Assembly (NCBI RefSeq): GCF_000309385.1
Contig: NZ_JH976537.1
Span: 3,068,815 to 3,132,814, forward strand
DNA length: 64,000 nucleotides
Source of the DNA: Nodosilinea nodulosa PCC 7104
GTDB taxonomy: Bacteria > Cyanobacteriota > Cyanobacteriia > Phormidesmidales > Phormidesmidaceae
Direction: 5' to 3'
Made by a program: the position numbers and the translations under genes. Below, piece after piece: positions 34,178 through 43,641 of the stretch; the first letter of the stretch is position 1; each line of letters opens with the position of its first letter. A model generated the notes under the pieces. It saw nothing but the letters and a program-made list of their open reading frames with translations. It had not been told where the DNA came from and made no database searches.

Positions 34178-34780
34178 ATGGCCATGGTGTACCAGTACAT
34201 TCTGTTCTACAAGCCCTACTACGTGCTCAGCCAGTTCAGTCAGGGCAGTACTCCCTCGGCCACTGCGATCGCGCTCCGTACCACCCTCAAAGACTTTGTT
34301 CCAGTGGCAGATATCTATCCAGCGGGCCGCCTCGATTGCGACAGCGAAGGGCTGATGCTGCTGACCAATCACGGCCGGGTGCAGCACCGTCTCAGCGATC
34401 CGCGCTTTGCCCATCCCCGCACCTACTGGGTGCAAGTTGAGCGAGTGCCGCCCGCCGCCGCCCTAGCCCAGCTGCGCCAGGGGGTGACAATTAAAGGCTA
34501 TCTCACCAGGCCCTGCCAAGTTGAGCTGCTCAACACCACACCGCTGCTACCACCGCGAGATCCGCCCATCCGCTCTCGCCAGAGTATCCCGACGGCCTGG
34601 CTAGAAATGACCCTACAGGAGGGTAAAAACCGCCAGGTGCGCCGGATGACTGCCGCTGTGGGTCACCCCACTCTGCGCCTGGTACGGGTGGCGATCGCCC
34701 ACCTGAAACTGGGTACGCTAGAGCCTGGTCAATGGCGGTCTGCTACGGCTGACGAGCGCCGGGGGCTGCTGCAACTTTGA
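34178..34780 (+). CDS. RluE/RsuA-type rRNA pseudouridine synthase
   Basis: This is a 200-residue pseudouridine synthase of the RsuA/RluB/RluE family, without an S4 domain, as in RluE. Motif I is FYKPYYVLSQFSQG; the catalytic aspartate lies in GRLDCDSEGLMLLTNHG (near residue 51); motif III is EGKNRQVRRMTAAVGHPTLRLVR. It would isomerise a uridine in 23S rRNA (E. coli RluE acts on U2457); the exact site here is inferred. A short direct repeat, CCGCAGGAACAGCC, occurs twice just upstream of the start. Confidence 0.9.
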   Translation: MAMVYQYILFYKPYYVLSQFSQGSTPSATAIALRTTLKDFVPVADIYPAGRLDCDSEGLMLLTNHGRVQHRLSDPRFAHPRTYWVQVERVPPAAALAQLRQGVTIKGYLTRPCQVELLNTTPLLPPRDPPIRSRQSIPTAWLEMTLQEGKNRQVRRMTAAVGHPTLRLVRVAIAHLKLGTLEPGQWRSATADERRGLLQL

Positions 34781-34894
34781 AGGGGACTAGGCAATCTAGC
34801 TGAAGCTAGGTCAAGAATCGGTGGCCTGGATCACCCTGGGGAAGTGGCAGTAAGTTACCATGGGCTTGCGGTAGGGCAATTCTAGGGGTTACCC

Positions 34895-35071
34895 ATGCCA
34901 TACTTATACGTGCCATGTCCAGGCTGTTCTACGAGTAGGGTGCGCAGCAGCTTTTCCTGCAAGACTGGCCCAGCCCCTGGTAAAGGGCCTGATTTTGAGG
35001 CCTGGCAAAGGTTTAATGGCTCCGTACGCTGGCTGACTGGCCTAATTTTTGGATCATCGCTAGGATGCTAA
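34895..35071 (+). CDS. Candidate 58-residue cysteine-containing small protein overlapping the PP2C start
   Basis: ATG 34895 opens a 58-codon frame, MPYLYVPCPGCSTSRVRSS at its start, with cysteines at 8, 11, 22 and the last residue. The stop TAA overlaps the ATG of the phosphatase gene (ATGCTAA), a layout typical of translational coupling. A weak AGGGG lies 12 bases before the ATG. I recognise no family. It could be a real leader gene or a chance frame. Confidence 0.3.
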   Translation: MPYLYVPCPGCSTSRVRSSFSCKTGPAPGKGPDFEAWQRFNGSVRWLTGLIFGSSLGC

Positions 35072-36918
35072 CCTGCCCTCTTTGTGAGTTTGAAAATACT
35101 GATTCACAGCGGTCTTGCGAGCAGTGCGGACAGCCACTCCAGCGGTGGCGAGTCATTGACATCCCCGCCCCAGGGGCAGCAGCGATCGCCCCTTCAGACT
35201 TCACCGCAGAGGGCTACATCGATGGCGATCGCCGCTATCGCTTAATTGCCTCACCTGCCACCCTGGGAGCCGCCGGCACTGCGCCCCTAACCGTCATTGA
35301 CTGCCAGCCTGAGGCGGGCTCTCCGCTGCACGCTTTGCAATCCGCCTGGCTGGAAACCCCCAGCCTCGATCCCACTACCCATCCTCTGGCGACTGGGGTA
35401 CCGGCTGAAGCCTATCCATACCTAGCCCTCCAGGCCGACTATTTTCCGGCGATTCCAGAACTACACCACGCCTGGCAGACGCCCCAGCGCACCCTCCTGC
35501 TGATTGAAGACCGCAGTATTTGGCTGCCTCTGTCGGTGGGGTGGACAGCCATCAACGATCCGCTTCAGCATATCCAGTGGCTGTTTGAGCTGACGCTGCT
35601 GTGGCAGGCTTTAGCTCCGTGGCAGGACCAGGCCACCCTGCTGAATCCTGACCGACTGGTGCTCAACGAAAACAGCCTGCTCTGCCTCACCCACATTGAC
35701 CCAACCGATCGCAGCCAGTCGTTATCGCTATCAGCCCTGGGGCAGGCTTGGAAAGTGATATTGGGTGCCAGTCAAACCGATCTGCCGCTCAAGGTGCAGG
35801 CATTGGTAGGCGATCTGATAGACGGCACCGTTGCTGACATCGCTGAGGTGCAAGATACCCTGGCCGAAGCCGCCCAGGACTATCCGCTGCCAGAGGTAAA
35901 GGCCGTGTATCCCTGCTGGGAAGACGGTGATCCTGAGAATTCTGGGAATGAGCTGGATCCGATAGTTGCCAGCAAGCTGACAGGCGACAATTTTGATCTG
36001 GAGTCTGACGCGGTTTTTGATACCCAAGAACTGCCAGACGACGAGGGCAATGGGCCAATTGAAGCGCCAACCATGGTCTTGCCCATGAAGCTGGCCAATT
36101 TGGATGATGCTGGTCAAAGCCACGTGGGTCAGCAGCGCCACCACAACGAAGACTGGTTTTTCACCCAGGCTCAGCTCCATAAGGTCAGCGGCCCCCAGGG
36201 CAGCGTAATGCGGGCCAAAGGGCTCTATATTCTTTGCGATGGCATGGGAGGCCATGCTTCGGGAGAAGTCGCTAGCCAGCTGGCGGTGCGGACCCTGCGC
36301 GAGTATTTGACCCAGTACTGGAGCAGCGATCGCCTGCCCGAGCAAGACACCCTGCTCCAGGCGGTGTTCACCGCCAACCAATCCATCTTTGACATTAATC
36401 AGTCCAACGCCACATCAGGGGTAGGGCGCATGGGCACTACCTTAGTCATGGTGCTGGTACACAACCTCGACATAGCGGTTGTGCACGTAGGCGATAGCCG
36501 CCTGTATGGATATAGCAAACGCCTGGGGCTACGACAGCTCACCCTAGATCACGAGGTGGGGCAGCGAGAAATAAATCGGGGCGTAGAGCCTGCCCTAGCC
36601 TATGCCCGCCCCGACGCCTACCAGCTGACCCAGGCCCTGGGGCCAAGGGGAAAAGAAGACCTGGCACCCGGCGTTGCTTACCACGAAATTACCGAAGATA
36701 CTCTGCTAATCCTGTGCTCCGACGGGCTAAGCGATAACGACCTGCTAGAGCGCCACACCGATACCCATCTTGCTGGTCTGTTAAGTTCAAAAGCTAACCT
36801 AGCCAGTGGTGCCGCCCACCTCATCGACTTGGCCAACGAAAAAAATGGCCATGACAACATCACGACCATCCTTGTACGTATTAAACTCCAGCCTGACATG
36901 ACACCTATGGTTGACTGA
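35065..36918 (+). CDS. Zinc-ribbon PP2C-type serine/threonine phosphatase
   Basis: This is a 617-residue protein. Residues 1-25 are a zinc ribbon (C4, C7, C18, C21). A middle region of about 300 residues has no motif that I recognise, though WLFELTLLWQALAPWQDQAT resembles a degenerate kinase-like lobe. The PP2C domain covers about 345-612: SHVGQQRHHNEDW, LCDGMGGHASGEVASQLAVR, VHVGDSRLYGY, LILCSDGLSDNDL and NGHDNITTILV, with all the metal-binding aspartates. It removes phosphate from serine/threonine proteins in the cytoplasm, probably opposing a Hanks-type kinase not seen here. Confidence 0.88.
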   Translation: MLTCPLCEFENTDSQRSCEQCGQPLQRWRVIDIPAPGAAAIAPSDFTAEGYIDGDRRYRLIASPATLGAAGTAPLTVIDCQPEAGSPLHALQSAWLETPSLDPTTHPLATGVPAEAYPYLALQADYFPAIPELHHAWQTPQRTLLLIEDRSIWLPLSVGWTAINDPLQHIQWLFELTLLWQALAPWQDQATLLNPDRLVLNENSLLCLTHIDPTDRSQSLSLSALGQAWKVILGASQTDLPLKVQALVGDLIDGTVADIAEVQDTLAEAAQDYPLPEVKAVYPCWEDGDPENSGNELDPIVASKLTGDNFDLESDAVFDTQELPDDEGNGPIEAPTMVLPMKLANLDDAGQSHVGQQRHHNEDWFFTQAQLHKVSGPQGSVMRAKGLYILCDGMGGHASGEVASQLAVRTLREYLTQYWSSDRLPEQDTLLQAVFTANQSIFDINQSNATSGVGRMGTTLVMVLVHNLDIAVVHVGDSRLYGYSKRLGLRQLTLDHEVGQREINRGVEPALAYARPDAYQLTQALGPRGKEDLAPGVAYHEITEDTLLILCSDGLSDNDLLERHTDTHLAGLLSSKANLASGAAHLIDLANEKNGHDNITTILVRIKLQPDMTPMVD

Positions 36919-36962
36919 CAATTGGTTGACTGACAGTGAGATTGATTGACGGTGTCGGCCAA

Positions 36963-37199
36963 TTAATCTTCTTCCCAGGACTGTACCGCTAGCAGCTCCT
37001 GAATCGGATCTTGAGTGGAAAAGTCGAATTCTTCTAGTTCTTGCTTCCAGTGGGTCCAGTCATCGCCAAATAAAAAGGCGATTTTCCAAATTGGATCGCT
37101 GGGACTCACGACTTTGGATTTCTTCACTAAAGACTCAACTTGGCGCTGAAATTTCACCATCGGGTGAGCGACAACTAAGTCGGCAATTGCTTCAGTCAT
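36963..37199 (-). CDS. Small conserved cyanobacterial protein
   Basis: This is a 78-residue protein starting MTEAIADLVVAHPMVKFQRQ; the frame is open 17 codons upstream to a GTG at 37250. Aromatic residues are enriched (IWKIAFLFGDDWTHWKQELE). Acidic overall, no membrane helix. I recall similar small proteins in cyanobacteria but no function. It is convergent with the PP2C gene. The gap between holds two copies of GGTTGACTGACA. Confidence 0.6.
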   Translation of the reverse strand: MTEAIADLVVAHPMVKFQRQVESLVKKSKVVSPSDPIWKIAFLFGDDWTHWKQELEEFDFSTQDPIQELLAVQSWEED

Positions 37200-37530
37200 A
37201 TTTTCGATTTTAAAAAGCTCTTCGGAACGTTGAACCGGGAGAATCTGCACATTCTTGAGACTTGCGCAGGCGTCTACCCTCTATTCAGGAACACAGCATA
37301 GCACAAGAACGCAAAGGCGCAATTCCTATCCACACGTTTCCTGTAGTCAATGGCCCAGATCGTTGCATCTGGCCGCTGATATTCATATTACCCAAGGATG
37401 CGCTCAGTTGGGGTAGGTATTTCCCTGGCCAAAGGGTAGATAACCGTACTCGACCGCCTAGCTCAGCCTTGGGTTTAGCCAATAGTCGCTAAACTAGAGG
37501 TCAAACCCCTGTCGCCTTTAGCGTTGACCA

Positions 37531-39354
37531 ATGGCTCAAACTGACTTATCTGCTCCGCCGCCTAGCGCTCCTATGGTTCTGCCTCGCACCAGCGAGTCAG
37601 AGGCGCTTAAACGCATTCGCCACACCTTTTCCCACGTTATGGCGATGGCAGTGCAGACCCTGTTTCCAAAAACCCAGGTCACTATTGGCCCTTGGATTGA
37701 CTACGGCTTCTACTACGACTTTGACAGCCCTGAGCCTTTCACCGATCAAGACCTGAAGGCGATCAAGAAGGAGATGATCAAGATCATCAATAAAGGGCTA
37801 CCGGTCACTCAAGAGACAGTGACTCGGGAGGAGGCCCGGCGTCGCATCGAAGCTCTCGGCGAACCCTACAAGCTGGAGATTTTGCAGGATTTGCAAGACC
37901 CGATTACCCTTTATCACCTGGGCGATCAGTGGTGGGATTTGTGCGCGGGTCCCCACGTGGCCAGCACCGCTGACCTCAACCCCAAGGCGTTTGAGCTAGA
38001 AAGCGTGGCCGGAGCCTACTGGCGCGGTGATGAAAACCGGGCTCAGCTTCAGCGCATCTACGGTACGGCCTGGGAAACCCCTGAGCAACTTCAGGAGTAC
38101 AAGCGCCGTCGCGAAGAGGCTAAGCGCCGCGATCACCGCAGGCTGGGCAAAGAGCTGGGCCTATTTATCTTTGCCGATGAGGTAGGACCGGGGCTGCCCC
38201 TGTGGACTCCTAAAGGGACGGTGCTGCGTTCTACTCTGGAAACCTTTTTGAAGGAAGAGCAGACCAAACGGGGATACTTGGGCGTGGTCACTCCCCACAT
38301 TGCCCGCGTAGATCTGTTCAAAACCTCTGGCCACTGGCAGAACTACCGGGAGGATATGTTTCCGCTGATGGCAGACGACGACGCGGCCCGCTTGGCGGAA
38401 GAGGGCTTTGTGATGAAGCCGATGAACTGCCCGTTCCACATTCAGATCTATAAGAGTGAGCTGCGATCGTACCGGGAGCTGCCGCTGCGGCTGGCGGAGT
38501 TTGGCACGGTGTACCGCTACGAGCAGTCGGGGGAACTGGGTGGGTTAACTCGGGTGCGAGGCTTCACGGTAGATGACTCTCACCTATTCGTGCGGCCCGA
38601 GCAGCTTGACGATGAGTTTCTCAAGGTGGTGGATTTGATCCTCACCGTATTTCGCAGCCTGAAGTTACAGAACTTCAAAGCTCGCCTCAGTTTCCGCGAC
38701 CCCGAATCGACCAAGTACATCGGCGGCGATGAGGTGTGGGAAACCTCCCAAAACGCGATTCGCCGCGCCGTACAGACCCTGGGCATGGAGTATTTTGAGG
38801 CTCCTGGGGAAGCGGCTTTCTACGGCCCTAAGCTAGACTTTATTTTTCGTGATGCCCTAGAGCGCGAGTGGCAGCTGGGTACCGTCCAGGTTGACTACAA
38901 CCTGCCCGAGCGCTTTGACCTGGAGTACGTGGCCGAAGACGGCTCGCGCCAGCGTCCGGTGATGATTCACCGGGCTCCCTTTGGTTCCTTAGAGCGGTTG
39001 ATTGGCATTTTGATCGAAGAGTATGCGGGCGATTTTCCGCTCTGGCTGGCTCCGGTGCAGATGCGTCTGCTGCCCGTGACCGAAGAGCAGTTGGGCTACG
39101 CCCAGTCGGTGGCTGACCAGATGCTGGCTAAAGGCGTGCGGGTTGAGGTAGATGCCAGCGGCGATCGCCTGGGCAAGATGGTGCGCAACGCCGAAAAAGC
39201 CAAAATACCTATCATGGCGGTCGTGGGAGCTAAGGAGCTAGAGGCCAACGCTCTCAATATTCGCACCCGCGCCCAGGGGGAACTGGGGGCGCTGCCGGTG
39301 GCTGAGGTGGTAGAGCGAGTCGCGGCGGCGATCGCGGCCCGAGCAGACTTCTAG
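37531..39354 (+). CDS. thrS: Threonyl-tRNA synthetase (without TGS domain)
   Basis: This is a 607-residue ThrRS. The editing domain starts at once with the HxxxH motif (H31-TFS-H35) and later CAGPH. The catalytic core has the zinc cysteine in MNCPFHI, motif 2 in GTVYRYEQSGELGGLTRVRGF and motif 3 in HRAPFGSLERL. The anticodon-binding domain covers about 500-607. The N-terminal TGS domain of E. coli ThrRS (about 60 residues) is missing, as in other cyanobacterial ThrRS proteins that I recall. Charges tRNA-Thr in the cytoplasm. Confidence 0.95.
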   Translation: MAQTDLSAPPPSAPMVLPRTSESEALKRIRHTFSHVMAMAVQTLFPKTQVTIGPWIDYGFYYDFDSPEPFTDQDLKAIKKEMIKIINKGLPVTQETVTREEARRRIEALGEPYKLEILQDLQDPITLYHLGDQWWDLCAGPHVASTADLNPKAFELESVAGAYWRGDENRAQLQRIYGTAWETPEQLQEYKRRREEAKRRDHRRLGKELGLFIFADEVGPGLPLWTPKGTVLRSTLETFLKEEQTKRGYLGVVTPHIARVDLFKTSGHWQNYREDMFPLMADDDAARLAEEGFVMKPMNCPFHIQIYKSELRSYRELPLRLAEFGTVYRYEQSGELGGLTRVRGFTVDDSHLFVRPEQLDDEFLKVVDLILTVFRSLKLQNFKARLSFRDPESTKYIGGDEVWETSQNAIRRAVQTLGMEYFEAPGEAAFYGPKLDFIFRDALEREWQLGTVQVDYNLPERFDLEYVAEDGSRQRPVMIHRAPFGSLERLIGILIEEYAGDFPLWLAPVQMRLLPVTEEQLGYAQSVADQMLAKGVRVEVDASGDRLGKMVRNAEKAKIPIMAVVGAKELEANALNIRTRAQGELGALPVAEVVERVAAAIAARADF

Positions 39355-39356
39355 CC

Positions 39357-39794
39357 CTAGGGTGTATCCGGTAGCTCGGTATCGAGCTGGCGCAGCTCGC
39401 CCAGGGACTGCTCCATGGCGTCAATCAGCTCCTGAACAGACTGCCCTTGCTGCGCTTGCTGCTGCTGGGCCAGGTTCGACAGCACGCTCAGGCATGAGTC
39501 CAGGCCAGCGGCAAATTCGTATCGCGTGACCGGATCGTCGCCGCGAAAACTGCCGTCGGGGTAGCCGCTGACGCAGCCGTAGGTTCCCGCCAGGTTGAGC
39601 AGGGCGGCGTAGGCCCAGTGGTCGGGGGGGACGTCGGTAAAGGGCAGCACCAGGTTGGGCTCAGCTGCCTGGGCCGCAGGTTCAGCGGCAGAATTTACGG
39701 TGTCGGCGCTGGCCGGGGCGATCGCTGCAAGGACACCTAGGCCAATCCCAAGCCCTAGCCCCACAGCGCCTTGAATCATTGGCTGAATGTCCAT
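39357..39794 (-). CDS. Secreted protein with one S-layer homology (SLH) domain
   Basis: This is a 145-residue protein from ATG 39792-39794, which has GGGAG eight bases upstream. A signal peptide covers about 1-30. An SLH domain covers about 52-100 (FTDVPPDHWAYAALLNLAGT and CVSGYPDGSFRGDDPVTRYEFA). A glutamine-rich helical tail follows (NLAQQQQAQQGQSVQ). SLH modules bind cell-wall polymers, and in cyanobacteria they often occur in outer-membrane porins, but here there is no barrel. Convergent with thrS, two bases apart. Confidence 0.8.
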   Translation of the reverse strand: MDIQPMIQGAVGLGLGIGLGVLAAIAPASADTVNSAAEPAAQAAEPNLVLPFTDVPPDHWAYAALLNLAGTYGCVSGYPDGSFRGDDPVTRYEFAAGLDSCLSVLSNLAQQQQAQQGQSVQELIDAMEQSLGELRQLDTELPDTP

Positions 39795-39928
39795 GCCATA
39801 TCTCCCAAGATCTGTTCTTATAGTCATTGTAGAGACGCAGCTTTATCCATAGAGCTGCAAATCACAGAGCTGCAAAAAGTGATATTATCCTGAGCCTAAT
39901 TGTTCCATGACTGCCGGAGGCTTTTGCG

Positions 39929-40861
39929 GTGCCCACATCCGTTTCTGTGACCGTGCCTGCCACAACCGCCAATATTGGCCCCGGTTTTGACTGTTTAGGC
40001 GCAGCTCTCACGCTTTACAATCGCTTCCGCTTCACCCTGCTCGAGCAGAGGCCGGGAGTGGTCGCCATAGAGGTGCGAGGATTAGAGGCCGAACGAGTTG
40101 TAACAGATGCCTCTAATTTGGCCTACAAAGCCTTTGCCAGCTACTTCCACGAGCGAGGACTGGCGGTACCGGCGGTGGCGATCGCCATTGATCTCAACGT
40201 TCCCCTGGCGCGGGGCTTAGGCAGTTCGTCTACCGCCATTGTGGGTGGATTGCTGGGGGCCAATGCCCTGTGCGATGCTCCGGTCGATCAAGCGGCCCTG
40301 GTCGAAATGGCGATCGCCCTTGAGGGCCACCCCGACAATGTAGTGCCAGCTTTGGTAGGGGGCTGCCAGCTAGCGGTGGCCAATGACGACGGTACCGCTA
40401 CCCTGTGCCCAATCCCCTGGCATGCGGGAGTTATCCCCATCGTGGTCATCCCAGATTTTGAGCTGTCCACCGCCGAGGCGCGCCGCGTGCTGCCTGCCGC
40501 CTACAGCCGGGCAGACGCCATTTTCAACACCGCTCACCTGGGCCTGCTGTTGCGGGGGCTAGAGAGCGGTCGGGCCGATTGGCTGCGGGTAGCGATGGGC
40601 GATCGCATCCATCAGCCCTACCGCCAAGCCCTAATTCCCGGTTATGACACTATAGCCAGAGCCGCTATCGATGCTGGTGCCTACGGTTTGGTGATCAGTG
40701 GTGCTGGTCCCACTCTGCTGGCCCTCGCCCCAGTCGAGGTGGCTCCCCAGGTGTGCGAAGCTCTGGCCACAGCCTGGCAGCAGGAAGGGCAACTGGCAAA
40801 GGCTCAAATACTGGCCCTAGACACCGAAGGCGCAAAGGTTTACCCAGCAACAGATGTCTAG
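39929..40861 (+). CDS. thrB: Homoserine kinase
   Basis: This is a 310-residue GHMP kinase. The N-terminal VSVTVPATTANIGPGFDCLG and the ATP loop PLARGLGSSSTAIVGGLLGAN (about residues 91-111) are typical of ThrB, which phosphorylates homoserine for threonine synthesis. GHPDNVVPALVGGCQLAV and the C-terminal VISGAGPTLLAL motif agree. The start is GTG 39929. It lies 575 bases after thrS and is not in one transcript with it for certain. Confidence 0.93.
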   Translation: MPTSVSVTVPATTANIGPGFDCLGAALTLYNRFRFTLLEQRPGVVAIEVRGLEAERVVTDASNLAYKAFASYFHERGLAVPAVAIAIDLNVPLARGLGSSSTAIVGGLLGANALCDAPVDQAALVEMAIALEGHPDNVVPALVGGCQLAVANDDGTATLCPIPWHAGVIPIVVIPDFELSTAEARRVLPAAYSRADAIFNTAHLGLLLRGLESGRADWLRVAMGDRIHQPYRQALIPGYDTIARAAIDAGAYGLVISGAGPTLLALAPVEVAPQVCEALATAWQQEGQLAKAQILALDTEGAKVYPATDV

Positions 40862-41401
40862 AGAAGCTGACTGGAGTCTCACTTCTGGCCCAGCCTGGAC
40901 AGGGTTAAGCCCGAGAACCTAAACCAGGGCGCTTATGCAGGGCAATAATCGCGCCTCAGTCGTTGCAAAAATTAAGATTTCGAGGCATTGATATACATAA
41001 ATGTGAACAGCTAGTTTAATTAATTCAAATGCGCGATGAACCTCAAACGCTTGCGCAGCCTTCATGTCCGGCGTTGGAACATCAATCTTTGACAATTTTT
41101 GGCAGAAATTACTTATCAAAAGTTTATTAAGTTTCCTATACTAGGGACGAGCGCAAAAGATAGGTATATATCTCTATGCCGATCTTGCCCTCCGGTTTGT
41201 TCTTCCGCCGTGCCTTTTAGGCCACGACTCGCTCGCTGAAGTCCTCCGACCTCCTCGCCTAGGGTAGGCCGCCGCGAACAGCAGAAGTGAATCCTTCTTA
41301 GAAGAGTTCACTTCTAAGGGTGTGTGTCCGCCTCAAACCAGACACTAAAACCGGAACCTGGATGCGCTGGCTGTTTTGTAGTACTACTCACGCGAATTCT
41401 C
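40862..41401. other. Intergenic region upstream of ndhD
   Basis: This 540-base stretch holds no gene that I can support. A 9-base inverted repeat AGAAGTGAA/TTCACTTCT lies at 41282-41290 and 41306-41314, about 90 bases before ndhD. An AT-rich stretch with TATACTAGGG lies near 41138-41147 and could hold a promoter -10 element. In-frame sequence back to 41324 is open before the chosen ndhD start. Confidence 0.5.
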
Positions 41402-43012
41402 ATGCTGACCGAGCAATTTCCGTGGCTGACGACCCTAGTTATTCTGCCGCTGCTGGCAATCTTGCCCATACCAGTGCTGCCCAACCGCAATGGTCAAACC
41501 CTGCGCTGGTACGCCCTGGGGATTGGCTTCATCGAGTTTTCTCTGATTCTGTACGCGTTTTTTAACTTCTATCACCTCAACCAATCTGGCTTACAGCTAG
41601 CTGAACGCTACGACTGGGTTCCTCAGGTGGGCCTGACCTGGTCCCTCGGTGCCGATGGTTTAGCTATGCCCCTGGTGGTGCTGAGCGGCCTGGTAACAAC
41701 CCTGGCAATTTTGGCATCATGGAATGTGACCCGGCGGCCTCGGCTCTACTTTAGCCTGCTGCTAGTTATGTACAGCGCCCAGGTAGGGGTGTTTTTGGCC
41801 CAGGATCTGGTCATGTTTTTCCTGATGTGGGAACTGGAACTGGTGCCGGTGTATCTGCTGATCTCTATTTGGGGCGGTGAGAAGCGTCTTTACGCCGCTA
41901 CCAAGTTTATTCTTTACACCGCGATCGGCTCTATTTTTATTTTGGTGGCGGCCCTGGCGATGGCCTTTTACGGCGATACCGTTACGTTTAACCTGACGGA
42001 ATTGGCCCAAAAAGATTATTCCCTGACGTTTCAGCTGCTGGTCTATGCAGCCTTTTTAGTGGCTTTTGCGGTTAAGCTACCGATCTTTCCGCTGCACACC
42101 TGGCTGCCCGATGCCCACAGCGAAGCCCCTGCTGCCGTATCGATGATTTTGGCTGGGGTGTTGCTTAAGATGGCGGGCTATGGCCTGATCCGCATGAACA
42201 TAGAGATGCTGCCTGACGCCCACGTTTACTTTGCTCCGGTGCTGGCGATATTGGGGGTAGTCAACGTCATCTATGCCTCTATGACCGCTTTTGGCCAGGA
42301 CAACCTGAAGCGGCGCATGGCCTATTCGTCGGTGGCCCACATGGGCTTTGTGCTGATTGGCTGTGCAGCGTTTACAACCTTGGGCATGAGCGGTGCAATG
42401 CTGCAGATGATCTCCCATGGATTGATCGCGGCGGTGATGTTCTTCCTGGCTGGGGTGACCTACGAGCGCACTCACACCCTCGATATGGATGTCATGGGTG
42501 GCATGGCGCGGAAGATGCCCAACGCCTTTGCTTTCTTTACGGCGGCCTCTATGGCGTCGCTAGCGCTGCCTGGCATGAGTGGTTTTGTCAGCGAGATTGC
42601 TGTGTTCCTCGGTATCGCTACCAGCGACGTTTACAGTGCAACATTTAAGACTGCCATCATTATTGGTGCTGCTGTAGGGGTGGTGCTCTCACCCATTTAT
42701 CTGCTCTCGATGCTGCGCCGCATCTTCTATGGGGAGGCTGGACAGGTCGTGACCAAGGTATCTAACATTCTGGACATCCGCCCCCGCGAAGCCTTTGTGG
42801 CGGCTTGCCTGCTGGTGCCCATTATTGGTATCGGTCTCTATCCCAAGTTGGCTACCCAGGTTTACGATGCCAAAACGGTGGAGGTGGCCAGCCGGGTGCA
42901 GACCACTGTGGCAACCGTGGGGCAAACGTCGCCCCTATACGCCCATATTCTGGTCGCTCCTAGGGTGACGGTGGCTGAACTGACCACCGCAGTGACGGTC
43001 CAGGTCGATTAG
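41402..43012 (+). CDS. ndhD: NAD(P)H-quinone oxidoreductase chain 4 (NdhD)
   Basis: This is a 536-residue, 14-helix antiporter-like subunit of the NDH-1 complex. Family motifs are [20 protein letters not shown] (the conserved glutamate), [20 protein letters not shown] and [20 protein letters not shown]. Cyanobacterial NDH-1 works in the thylakoid membrane in respiration and cyclic electron flow. Whether it is a D1 type or a CO2-uptake D3/D4 type I cannot say; the lack of neighbouring ndhF and cupA points to D1 or D2. ATG 41402 fits the family start; the open frame before it does not. Confidence 0.93.
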   Translation: MLTEQFPWLTTLVILPLLAILPIPVLPNRNGQTLRWYALGIGFIEFSLILYAFFNFYHLNQSGLQLAERYDWVPQVGLTWSLGADGLAMPLVVLSGLVTTLAILASWNVTRRPRLYFSLLLVMYSAQVGVFLAQDLVMFFLMWELELVPVYLLISIWGGEKRLYAATKFILYTAIGSIFILVAALAMAFYGDTVTFNLTELAQKDYSLTFQLLVYAAFLVAFAVKLPIFPLHTWLPDAHSEAPAAVSMILAGVLLKMAGYGLIRMNIEMLPDAHVYFAPVLAILGVVNVIYASMTAFGQDNLKRRMAYSSVAHMGFVLIGCAAFTTLGMSGAMLQMISHGLIAAVMFFLAGVTYERTHTLDMDVMGGMARKMPNAFAFFTAASMASLALPGMSGFVSEIAVFLGIATSDVYSATFKTAIIIGAAVGVVLSPIYLLSMLRRIFYGEAGQVVTKVSNILDIRPREAFVAACLLVPIIGIGLYPKLATQVYDAKTVEVASRVQTTVATVGQTSPLYAHILVAPRVTVAELTTAVTVQVD

Positions 43013-43042
43013 CCTCAAAACGCTAGTTCAGCCGATACGACC

Positions 43043-43073
43043 TGCACTCTGGCCCATCGCCAGAGTGCATTTT
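43043..43073 (+). terminator. Intrinsic terminator of ndhD
   Basis: TGCACTCTGG (43043-43052) and CCAGAGTGCA (43060-43069) form a perfect 10-pair stem with a 7-base loop, followed by four T residues. It lies about 30 bases after the ndhD stop. Confidence 0.85.
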
Positions 43074-43249
43074 CATGGGGAACCGTAGTTTGGACTTTTA
43101 AAGACGATTGAGACACTGTCTCTGGGCACTATGACAGGCAGGCGCCCCGCGCCACAATAGCGATATCGAGATTGCTTGCCTCCAGAGGATTTCGATCAAA
43201 GCAGTGTATTCAACTTTCTGGTTCAGCCTCTTCTGACTAAAAATTAGCT

Positions 43250-43417
43250 ATGGCGCAAAAACATCACTCTGCTCAACACCACTGTCCTAACTGCAATAGC
43301 CAGCATCTGCTACGCATTGGAGTTCGTGGTATTCGTCAATGCTCTCGCTGCAAAACCTACGTGGATGTGCGATCGGGTAGCTGGCTGAAGCGATTAATCC
43401 GTGATTTAGCCGCCTAG
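43250..43417 (+). CDS. 55-residue zinc-ribbon protein
   Basis: ATG 43250 opens a 55-codon frame with two CxxC knuckles, C12-P-N-C15 and C31-S-R-C34, spaced like a zinc ribbon, and a basic C-terminus (SWLKRLIRDLAA). The spacing and the GxRGxRQCSRC pattern resemble the N-terminal ribbon of IS1-type InsA proteins and other DNA-binding ribbons. No transposase follows, so it is a free small protein. The gene has its own space between ndhD and the molybdoprotein gene. Confidence 0.65.
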   Translation: MAQKHHSAQHHCPNCNSQHLLRIGVRGIRQCSRCKTYVDVRSGSWLKRLIRDLAA

Positions 43418-43641
43418 TACTCGAAAGCTGAAATATGCCGACTATTTCAGATCGCTTGGCTCCCTAGCTCCCCTACCCCTTCGCGATTGAAAACATCTGT
43501 CACACTTGCGCCGTAGTCTACTAGGTATCGCTTAAGCTGGCATTGGCTTTTCACTGCCTAGGCGCTCAACCTGGCCTACGGAGGTTTGCGGTCAGACTTG
43601 GTTGAGCGACAATAGGAGTGCCCTGATTTGCAAGGTACTCT

